Below are positions 55,918 to 64,000 of a stretch of DNA of 64,000 bases, piece by piece. The stretch comes from Undaria pinnatifida (Eukaryota > Sar > Phaeophyceae > Laminariales > Alariaceae). The DNA lies in the NCBI GenBank assembly GCA_012845835.1, contig JABAKD010000029.1:1680970-1744969 (forward strand). The letters are read 5' to 3'. The position numbers and the translations under genes were made by a program. How positions within the stretch are numbered: the first letter of the stretch is position 1; each line of letters begins with the position of its first letter. The notes beneath the pieces are model-generated. The model did not search any database and was not told the origin of the DNA. It worked only from the letters and a program-made list of their open reading frames with translations.

Positions 55918-56400
55918 AATCATCACTTTTGGTTTTCCAGCTCAACTGGAAGAATGTTTTGTTTACCCCCCGCGACCTTGTACGTGGACAAAACGTGGTT
56001 ACAGGTGTCTTCCCGTTCTCCCCCCCCCCCCCGGTGCAGAGATGCACATTGTTGTGTTTTTTCAATCATTTCACCCCAGTGACGTCACTAGGCGGCAGTC
56101 ATCGGTATTTTTGGTATGGGTTAGGGTTAGGGTTAGGGTTAGTGCCATCCATCCATCCATTGCGTGCCTTCATTTTTATCGCGCATAGGGTTCAGCATTC
56201 CCACTCTTCTTCAGCTTTTTATGCTCCTGTATTCGCGTCGATTTTTTTGCTGACTGACGCTCTCTCTCGCGCGCGTTCCGCCAGTCACTTTTTTACGCAC
56301 GAAAAAGTCCCGACGAACACGAGCGAGTTGTGCATTCGGGGGGATTCGAAGGCGCATCATTGACTTAACGGGGACGAGATTCGTCTACTACTCCACGGGG
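55918..56400 (-). mobile_element. tRNA-like SINE family A, copy 3 with internal insert
   Basis: Body words GGTTACAGGTGTCTTCCC and CGCGCATAGGGTTCAGCATT; B-box-like CCTTCGAATCCCCC on the minus strand near 56340. About 125 bp not present in copies 1 and 2 lie at 56033-56160 and include a telomere-like tract and CCAT repeats. Confidence 0.65.
56118..56141 (+). repeat. Internal telomere-like tract (GGGTTA)4
   Basis: Four perfect units. A second tract of three and a half units is at 56738-56760 in the same orientation. TTAGGG is the telomere unit reported for brown algae and many other eukaryotes (from memory). Confidence 0.9.
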
Positions 56401-56737
56401 GACACTTAACTGCCACCAATGGCCAAAGCTACCAGCTTAAAGCTACCATGGGGGGGGTCACTTTGTTTTTTTTCTGCACGGTGTCTCGGAGTCACTCGCA
56501 CGTGCCCCCCCCCCGCCGTTCCTTTTGCGGCTTTCTGCTCCTTTCGCGCTGTTTGCATTTTGCGGTATGACTCCGCAAGGGGATGGTTAGCTACGCTGCG
56601 CCAAACAGATCGCCTACACAGTTGGTTTGTCAGCGAGGCAGTAGAGCTTACCACTTTTTCGACGACATGGTTGACGCACACTGTGTATGAGACGAAGGGG
56701 GTTTCACCGTACATTGGTTGGTTGGTTGCGTTTCGTT

Positions 56738-56760
56738 GGGTTAGGGTTAGGGTTAGGGTA
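56738..56760 (+). repeat. Second internal telomere-like tract
   Basis: GGGTTA three times then GGGTA, preceded by GGTT repeats and followed by TATATATATA. Confidence 0.9.
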
Positions 56761-57207
56761 TATATATAGTTTAAAGGGTATGTCAACCATTTTCTCAAAA
56801 ACGCGGCAAGGTACCCTCAATCAAATCGCCTACAATTGCTTTGTCAAGTGAAGTAGAGCAGAGTCAGTCGTGCGAGTGCTGGAAACCCGGTAGGGGAAGA
56901 CGGGGTATTAACTACATCCCCCGCGCCAGAACCTTGGCCCTCTCCGCCATATTTACTGACACTCTGCAATTCAAGTGCATCGCCCCTGTCCACTACTTTT
57001 GGGAGTTCCCGAAGTCGCATTGTTTGGACACGATACTCGCCATCAAGGCAAATGAAGCACTTGGTTCTGCAGCAGATTCTCCACTATAATTCCAACTTCT
57101 GCTGTAGTTCCCCTTGAAAGATGTAAGAGCACGAGGCTTGAAACATGCCTTATCTCTGGTTGCTGGCCTTAACGCGGGCCTTGCCCATATACTAGGGTAT
57201 GCGTAAA

Positions 57208-57665
57208 CGCCACCTGAGGCTTGCCTTAAAGGCTAGGGGCTGCTTCGTGCGTGCGTATTCGTAGGTCCACACCACTGCCTCCCATCGCCTATATCACCTA
57301 AAGGTGGGAACTCGATAGTCTTTGCGAACGTCGAAAACCGGCTAGGAGGCGTTTTTTTCAAAACCGAAAAAAAAACGTTTTTCAACGATTTTATTTTGGT
57401 CAATTTAAGGCTGCAACATACCAGGTATCTGGTATTCCTTAACACCACCTGGGGCGTGCGTTAAAGGCTAGGCCTTAATTCGTACATGCATATTCGTAGG
57501 TCCACACCACTGCCTCCCATCGCTTATCACTAAAAGTGTACCTGGTAGCCGATAGCTTTTGCGAAGATCGAAAACCGGCAAGTAGGCGTTCTTCTCGAAA
57601 ACGAAAAGAAAAAAAAAATGTCTCCGATTTTTCGTTTGGTCAGGTTTAATACCTGCGACATGCTG
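57208..57665 (+). repeat. Two-unit direct tandem duplication (~230 bp)
   Basis: Units 57208-57441 and 57442-57665 share ATTCGTAGGTCCACACCACT, GCCTCCCATCGC, TCGAAAACCGGC-AG-AGGCG and an A-rich tail. Divergence is moderate. Confidence 0.85.
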
Positions 57666-58194
57666 GAAACCAGCGGCGATTTCTCCTCCATTTGTTTGCA
57701 CCTTGCTGTGTACTCCCAAGTGCATATTTGGTTCTGCTTTGTTTGCCTCGTGAGAACAATCTCAACGTTGCCACATTGTTTTTCGTGTTGTTCATGCCTT
57801 AGAATTACAAATACAAGCATAGTCCGTAAAAAACAGGGTATCAAAAATGAGAACCTATGCATCGCTCGCAAACGCCTGATGGGTTCTCTAGAGCAGCCGG
57901 TGAACCGATTTTGTCTCGAACGGTGCCCATATGCCCAACTATTTTTGGCTATGATGGTACTAAAAGTACATTTATTCTCACACGCGTAAGGCTTGGATTG
58001 GGTGGGAAATTGGTTAGCCTCTTGTTTGGGTAGGTGACTGGTTAACTTTATTACCAGTGCTCTCAGTGGACTATTACACTCTTACTATGGACGAAGCGAA
58101 GTATCTCAACCCTTTTAGCCCCGCAGTCCCGACATGGTGAAAACACACTTGGGGTTATACTATGCTAATGTTGGGAATTGGATATTGGGTTTAG

Positions 58195-59290
58195 TTGCGA
58201 TTGGCGCCCCAAAAATAGGGGTCGCATGCCGGATTATCCATGTCCCGCCCGACAACATGTTGAATTATATTCTTGGTTGACGGATGCCTTCTGGCCGAAG
58301 GGGGGCGGTTCGTCCTGATTAAGGCAGGCGATAACGCCTGCCAGGTGTGACGAGGGAATAGTTGTTGCAAATCATAACGCCGAAAGGGGATGAGGGGATG
58401 CCAACTACAATTAGGGCCCTTGCCCAAATCTCTATGTCCCGCTCAGCAACATCTTGAAGTGAATTTTTGGTTGCCGGATGCCTTCTGGCCGAAGGGGGGC
58501 GGTTCGTCCTGATTAAGGCAGGCGATAACGCCTGCCAGGTGTAACGAGGGATCAGTTGCTGCAAATCATAACGCCGAAAGGGGATGAGGGGATACCATAA
58601 TCTACGATTGCCACCATAAAAAATAGGGGCTCCTTGCCACCCTTGCCCGAATCTCTATGTACCGCTGAACACCTTCTTGAAGGGGATTCGTGCTTGCCGG
58701 ATGCTTTCGGACTGAAGGGGGGCGGTTTGTCCTCATCAAGGCAGGTGATAACGCCTGCCAGGTATGCCGAGGGAACAGTTGCTGCTAATCACAACGCCGA
58801 AACGGGGACGAGGGGATACCATAATCTACGCTTGGCGCCATCAAAAATGGGGGCGCTCCTTTTCACCCTTGCATGCCCAAATCTCCATGTCCCGCCCAAC
58901 ATCTTGAATTAGATTTTTGCTTGCCGGATGCCTTCTGACCGAATGGGGGTGGTTTGTCCTCATCAAGGCAGGCGATAACGCCTGCCAGGTATGACGAGGG
59001 GACAATTTCTGCGAAAATCATAACGCCGAAACGGGGATGAGGAGATACCATCATCCACGATTGACGCAAAAAGAAATAGGGGCTCCTTTCCACCCTTGCA
59101 TGCCCGAATCTCCATGTCCCGCCCTTCAACATCTTGTATTGGATTCTTGCTTTCCGGATGCTGTCGGACCGAAGGGGGGCGGTTCGTCCTCATCAAGGCA
59201 GGCGATAACACCTTCCAGGTATGCCGAGGGGACGCTTGTCGCAAGTCGTAACGCTGCAAACGGGGACGAGGGGATACCATAACAATCTTC
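58195..59290 (+). repeat. Five-unit tandem array with hairpins (194-230 bp)
   Basis: The hairpin GGCAGGCGATAACGCCTGCC starts at 58323, 58517, 58740, 58967 and 59197 (steps 194, 223, 227, 230). Each unit also has CATAACGCCGAAA-GGGGA, GAGGGGATACCA, CGAATCTCTATGTCCCGC, TGCCGGATGCCTTCTGGCCG and AAGGGGGGCGGTT. The last unit has lost the stem pairing. An isolated sixth unit, with hairpin, is at about 60165-60265. Non-coding. Confidence 0.93.
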
Positions 59291-59426
59291 CGAAGATGAT
59301 CATGACCCGTGAAAGCCCTGGAGTACATTAGTTCAAATCCATATTTTCTGGTTCCCACCAACGCAAACAATCGACGACGGTTACAACTATCCAGGGGTTT
59401 CCACGGGTCACGAACAAATATGTGGG

Positions 59427-59540
59427 TTGACGGCACTTTTGCCCCTTGACGGACAGCCAAGGAACTCCGCCAACTAAAAATAGTACGACAAGTCTATAGA
59501 CGCCTTGACGGGTCAAAACTAGACCGTCAATCGACATCTT
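59427..59540 (+). mobile_element. TTGACGG inverted-repeat element, single unit
   Basis: TTGACGGCACTTTTGCCCCT at the left and TGACGGGTCAAAACTAGACC, GTCAAT at the right form inverted ends around ATAGTACGACAAGTCTATAG. Related to 43907-44098. Confidence 0.65.
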
Positions 59541-59823
59541 TGGTCGCGAACCGTCCCGCGGGTCGGGTCAGGCGGTTTCCAAATTTTTCGGGGCGAGTCG
59601 GGTCGGTTTAGAGAGGTGTTTTAATTCCCACCTGTTGGGTGTCTCGGCTACGGGCAGGTACCCCCTTTTTTTTTGCTGGTTTTGAGCCACCCGCACGAGT
59701 GTGTTACTCTATGCCCCCTTGACGAAAATACTTTACGCATTTTTTTGGCGCAGCGTAGCTATAACCATTCCATTGCGGGTTCTTATCGCAAAATAATAAA
59801 AAAAAAAGACAGCAACCGAAAGC

Positions 59824-59910
59824 TTAACCCCTTCAAGAGCCCCCAAACCCTTCCCTATACTAATTCCAAGTAATGTGTCCCCAAAAACGGGTTTCCAGTT
59901 GTAGCGGCGT
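59824..59910 (-). mobile_element. Small inverted-repeat element family 3
   Basis: AACCCCTTCAAGAGCCCCCA to AACGGGTTTCCAGTTGTAGC. A further copy is at 60458-60550 with the same direction. Confidence 0.65.
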
Positions 59911-60655
59911 TAAAACCACAGGGAACAGGGAGGTCGCTCGCGCGAGTGACCCCGAACCACTATGGAAACAAGGTAGCAAACATGACCCGCCTTCCGTAGC
60001 CACGGTCTGGGGTGGGAAGGTGTTCGAAATCTCACTGGGCGGGTCGGGTCGCCCTGAACCGGCCCGACCCGCGAGAAGTTACCCGAACCGTGAAAAACTT
60101 TGCAAATATCCGCCTGTGCGACTTCCTGGCGAGAGCTACGGTGTGGCTTACGCTGTAGTCAGTGCGGAGGCGGAGCCGTTCGTTCAGGCAGGCGATAACG
60201 CCTGCCAGATGTTAAGGGGACAGCTGCCTGCTACTATAAAGGAGGGGATACCACAACCTGTCCTCCAAGGGGCAATAGGACCGTCAAACGACGTTTTTAT
60301 ATGCTTGGCATTGCTTGGCCAAACCACCTTGCTGCATTTGTAATTTGCGCCGCTGTCATCACAGAGCTCGCCTCTCTAGGAGGCATCGGCACGGACACTG
60401 GTTGTGCTGGATGTAGATGGGTGGAAGTATCAATTTAATGTGAAGAACACACACCTGCTCTTAACCTCTTTGAAGCCCCCCAAACCCCTCTCTATACTAA
60501 TTCCAAGTAATTTTGTCCCCCAAAAGGGTTCCAGCTGCAAAGGGGTCAAAGGTGGAGTCCAGGGGCCATAGGTAGGATCGATTGGAGGGCGGACTGCTGT
60601 GCCGTATTGTCCTGAACCGGCTGTAGTAAAACTTACTTACAATTTATGTACTGTG

Positions 60656-61030
60656 TTGAGGAATTAGTGGGGTACTAGTCTGTTTGACCACTTGCAAAAG
60701 GTCAACCAATAGCTTACCCAAACTAAGCCTTATAACACTCTCCCCCGCTGAAACGGCGGGATACCAGGTCGGCCGGATGTTCGGGCGGACGTGGCAATAT
60801 CCAAGGCGTTTCATTTCCTGGGTATGCCGGTATGCCGGGGAGATTATTTTTCAAGTTCGACATGGGGAAAGTCGTAAAAAAATACTATTGATGGGATTCG
60901 AGCCCGCGACCTAAAAACCCATGGTCCTGCCGACGACGCCATTTTTTAAGGAATTACTGGGGTATTAGTTCGTTTGACCACCACTTGCAAAAGGTTAACC
61001 AAGTGCTTACCCAAACTAAGCCTTATAATA
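60656..61030 (-). mobile_element. tRNA-like SINE family B, full copy plus partial copy
   Basis: The minus-strand head (60945) has CGTCGGCAGGACCATGGG and the strong B box GGGCTCGAATCCCAT. The body contains CGAAACGGCGGGATA-CAGGT and TTTCAAGTTCGACATGG, and ends near GAATTAGTGGGGTACTAGTC. A second, partial copy (60947-61030: GAATTACTGGGGTATTAGTT) follows head to tail. Another copy is at 63712-63920. Confidence 0.75.
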
Positions 61031-61159
61031 ACAACTGTATAACTACATTCCATATCATACGTATGTTAGTTAACAGCAGTGTAGGTGAGTGCATTTCCCC
61101 CCAATTTCTACACGCTATCCCGTATGATGCATATGAGTGTCGACGGAATCTTTGATCTC

Positions 61160-61857
61160 ACAGCTATCGTACCAGAGATCAACCGACGGATCCGACTCGC
61201 GTGGGCATGCTACGATCGTTTCAAGCGCGAGCTGTACGATATGGAGGATGCCCCGTTCACGTAAAGGTGCGCCTGCTGAAGACCGATGTGATGGAGACCT
61301 TGCTGTACGGGTGTGTGACTTGGGCTCTCGGCCTGGAGCACTTCTCTAAACTCCGAACGGCACACCACAACCTCCTCCTAAGGATCATTGGCTTTCAGCG
61401 CTGATAGCGCACCGACCACCGCATGTCGTTCGCCAAGGCTCTCAAGAAGGCACAATGTGAGAGCGTTGAGACGACTATCCGCAAACGACGCCTCCTCTTT
61501 GCGGGAGCCGTACAACGGACGACCGACCAATGAGCGACTGTCCCATCGCGTGATGTTCGGGACGATGGCTGGTGGGGTGAACCCGGGACGAGGCCGACCA
61601 GAAGAGAACTGGGCCCAGTGTCTGGCAGACGACATCAGGGTATTCAAAGCAACCGAGGTTTCCACGGATAGCTCCCCTTTGCTGTTCGCAGTAGAGACTG
61701 TGCTATGGCCGAGGGAAGCGGAGAAGAGTGGGAACTGGCACCGGGAGATCGTCGACGCGGCGGACCGCTTCATGACGATATGGCACAGGGGCGAGGCGCA
61801 AAAGGGCTTGCGACGCCTCACAGCGGAGGACGCCAAGAGCAGCAACCAAGGGTAACC
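61160..61857 (+). mobile_element. LINE (non-LTR retrotransposon) C-terminal fragment
   Basis: Codes the region after the reverse transcriptase core of a LINE ORF2. Frame 2 reads PEINRRIRLAWACYDRFKRE and LYDMEDAPFT; frame 1 then reads KVRLLKTDVMETLLYGCVTW, LRTAHHNLLLRIIGFQR; and frame 2 again TNERLSHRVMFGTMAGGVNP, GRGRPEENWAQCLADDIRVF, FMTIWHRGEAQKGL. The frame changes near 61262 and near 61535, and two adjacent stops sit at 61402-61407, so it is a dead 5-prime-truncated copy. The GGVNPGRGRPEENW block and LLYGCVTW are typical of such elements. Confidence 0.85.
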
Positions 61858-62074
61858 GGGGGGGCGGGCGGGGGCGAAGCCGTACTAATACAGCTGTATG
61901 TAGTAGATGAATGCAGAAACGAAATGGTAGATCGTGTGGCAAGATACCACAGTTGGACTAATAGTGAGTGGAGCGTGTGCTACTATAGCCCTGAACCCTC
62001 TACAACGAGTGGTAGGATCTGCTTTGTTTTCGTTGAGTTCAATGGGGGGAGCGCGAAAGCGACAGTAAGGCCAT

Positions 62075-62280
62075 TTCTTACACAGTCGGATTTGTCAGTC
62101 GAAAACGGCCTTTTCCGACTGAAGCCCAGATGGGGCTTTCTTACACAGTCGAAAAAGGGCTGGCTTTTTCGACTCAATTTTTTTCGACTGGGTTTTCCAA
62201 CTGGGGGATCCAGTCGAAAAGCTTGACTTTTTCGGCTGGATCTGCCAGTCGAACAGCTCAGTCGAAAAAGTTTTACACCT
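62075..62280. repeat. CAGTCGAAAA fold-back repeat
   Basis: About 200 bp made of CAGTCGAAAA and its inverse TTTTCGACTG in several pairs, with TTTCTTACACAGTCGG at the left and CAGTCGAAAAAGTTTTACAC at the right. The same unit recurs at 63922-64000. Confidence 0.8.
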
Positions 62281-62479
62281 GATTTTTGAACCCATCGCAT
62301 CGCTCATCCCACCACAAAGCACACACCCACACGCCCGCACACTCATACCAGGTACCGTTACAGCAGTATAATACGCAGCGCCTACGCTGCCTTGGCTATC
62401 ACTACTACCTGTTGCTTCTCGCCGCAAGTCAGCGTGGCGCACTCCTAGCTCCGCTCGCCAGCAGCGTGTATCACCCGAT

Positions 62480-62835
62480 GACTTGCTGTCATTGTTAATT
62501 TTTTTGCTGTTTTTCTTTTTGTGTGCTCCCTTATTTCCCTCCCCACCGGCCTTATTGTTCCTTATTATGCCTTATGCCGGTGTCTTCTTCCTCTCCTTCG
62601 TGTTGTTTTTGTCCGTGCAACAGGTATCTGTTCCTCTTCAGCACGTACGTTGTGCTTCTTGCAGCCTTTCCTTTCCTTTCCGATCTTCTAGCATCTCATT
62701 CTTCAGAACACCTGTCGTTTGTTTTGCTTTGTTTGTTTGTTTCTTTTTTTTCTTTTTCTTTTCTTGTTTTTTTGTTGTCTTTTTTGTTTTCTTCTTTTTT
62801 TTTAGTCTGGCTTGTTTTGTTGTGTTCTCGTACCC
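62480..62835 (+). repeat. T-rich low-complexity tract
   Basis: TTTTTC and TTGTTT words dominate, densest at 62740-62815. Frames through it code only Phe/Leu/Ser and are not genes. Confidence 0.7.
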
Positions 62836-62944
62836 CGTACGCTAGCATATCACATATCAATTACTTTACCTTGATGAATTGCGACTGTTTGTGGTTCACT
62901 CTGTTTCACAGCAGTAGTCTGTGACCACAGAAGTTGTATTCTCT

Positions 62945-63400
62945 AGTGTGTGTGTGTGTGTTCTTCACATTAAACCGTTCTTCTACTCGTCGACATCCAG
63001 CACACCCAGTGTCCGTACTGATTCTTCACCCTAGAAATATCAGCTCTGTGGTCACAAGCTACGACACAGAGATAATGCATCGTATTGCATTCGACAACGC
63101 AATGTCATGCCCTAGTACTGGGTACGACAGGCACAACATACATACGTCAGCAACAGAAATACATTGGAAGAGAGAAATACGAAATAAACAAAAACAAAAA
63201 CAAAAAACAAAAACAAAATAATAATAAGAAAACAAACAAAAACAAAGATAAAAATAAAACAAAACATGAAACAAACAAAATGAAGGGGAAATCGAAGAAA
63301 CAACCCAACCGGAAAGGACTAGTAGAATGAATCAGCACGCACTCTGGGTGTACTAATGTCGTTGGGCAGAAAGAACGGTTTAATATGAAGACAACACACA
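62945..63400. repeat. Inverted pair flanking an A-rich core
   Basis: TTCTTCACATTAAACCGTTC at 62962 is inverted as GAACGGTTTAATATGAAGA at 63374. Between them is an A-rich tract of AAAACAAAAAC words (63180-63280). Possibly a small element of about 440 bp. Confidence 0.5.
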
Positions 63401-63711
63401 GCTGGAATGTATTTTTATTTGTATCATATCTTATTGATAGTACTGGCTCTCTGATCAGAAAAGCGATATTATCATGGTTTTAGTCTACGAGATACACTTG
63501 TTTGAGAAAACGTGTGTCCTCCACTAACTTCAGTATCATAAAGAGCTGTCCAATTTCTTATTTCCTCGCTTTTTTTGGGCTACGTTTCTTCTGCAGCTCT
63601 TCCTTATTTGGAGACCGGCCGTGCAAGGTTGTGGACAGTGGACCAGGCCACTATCCACGGGAAGCTAGAACAAGGCGGTTCTGCTGTTGCAACTGCCTTT
63701 GTCAAGTTGTT

Positions 63712-63920
63712 AGTGGGGTATTAGTCCGTTTAACTACTTGCAAAAGGTTAACCAATAGCTTACCCAAACTATTAATAAGCCCTATGACACTCTCCCTCCC
63801 CGAAACGGCGGGATAGCAGGTCGGCCGGACATACGGGCGGACCTGTCATTATCCAAGCGGTTTCATTTCTTGGGGGTACCGGGGAGAGTATTTTTCAAGT
63901 TCGACATGGCGAAAGTCTGA
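63712..63920 (-). mobile_element. tRNA-like SINE family B, copy cut by a fold-back repeat
   Basis: Same body as 60656-60900 (TTGCAAAAGGTTAACCAATA, CCCGAAACGGCGGGATA, CAAGTTCGACATGG) but the tRNA-like head is missing. The CAGTCGAAAA repeat begins where the copy stops. Confidence 0.75.
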
Positions 63921-63921
63921 G

Positions 63922-64000
63922 GCCATATCTCACACAGTCAGATTTGTCAGTCGAAAACGTTTTCGACTGAAGCCCAAATCGAGCTTTCTTACACAGTCGA
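63922..64000. repeat. CAGTCGAAAA fold-back repeat, runs off window
   Basis: CACACAGTCAGATTTGTCAG, then CGAAAACGTTTTCGACTG and CTTTCTTACACAGTCGA at the last base. Continues beyond the window. Confidence 0.8.

Noticed and set aside
62483-62924. Hydrophobic Phe/Leu-rich membrane protein
   Set aside because: Arises from a T-rich low-complexity tract; open in more than one frame.

Overview
The window reads as nuclear DNA of a eukaryote with large, repeat-filled introns. It holds one clear host gene, many short inverted-repeat transposons (MITEs), tRNA-like SINEs, a LINE fragment, satellites, and runs of GCT/ACC/ATT microsatellite. A brown alga or related stramenopile is my best guess. The reasons are GC near one half, glycine- and alanine-rich coding inserts, TTAGGG-type internal telomere tracts and the style of the LINE. 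This is an inference, and no database was consulted.

4.1-16.1 kb, minus strand: a six-exon (or more) gene for a tRNA pseudouridine synthase of the PUS3/Deg1 type (TruA superfamily). All five splice junctions agree in phase and rebuild the conserved core in order: FDxS...VALxxxYEGxGYAGF, CGRTDRGVSA, MINKVLPPGIRALAWAPV, FSARFSC, DHDFRNLCKIDVANVSNF and GRAFLWHMVRC. The protein is unusual in three ways. A glycine-rich insert of about 200 residues is coded partly by a pure trinucleotide run, there is a repetitive AAGVPS-type N-terminal arm, and one intron begins with GC. Degenerate copies of the starts of exons 2, 4 and 6 lie in the introns just upstream of the true exons. A hAT-like element of 760 bp sits in intron 2.

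0-4 kb and 16-31 kb: no convincing gene. There are dispersed repeats, a 1.65-kb palindrome with a 916-bp inverted-repeat element inserted in one arm (19.6-21.3 kb), a 43-bp-type minisatellite (24.3-25.3 kb), microsatellites, one SINE and two copies of a 330-bp TA-target MITE.

31-45 kb: a coding-looking repeat split by a SINE (32 kb); an old copia fossil nested in a GACCCGTGA fold-back element (34.6-36.6 kb); the fourth MITE copy; an 86-bp satellite (37.3-38.3 kb); two neighbouring pogo-like DNA transposons (39.1-41.5 kb), one still coding a transposase-like C-terminus; and arrays of small inverted-repeat units.

45-64 kb: a 62-bp tandem array (49 kb), a broken Ty3/gypsy-like fossil bracketed by ATT/GTT microsatellites (51.6-55.1 kb), internal telomere-like tracts (56 kb), two tandem repeat arrays (57-59 kb), a second SINE family and a LINE C-terminal fragment (60.6-61.9 kb), and fold-back CAGTCGAAAA repeats, the last of which runs off the window end.

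Apart from the pseudouridine synthase, nearly everything is mobile or tandem repeat, much of it nested, so relative ages can be read from the order of insertion.
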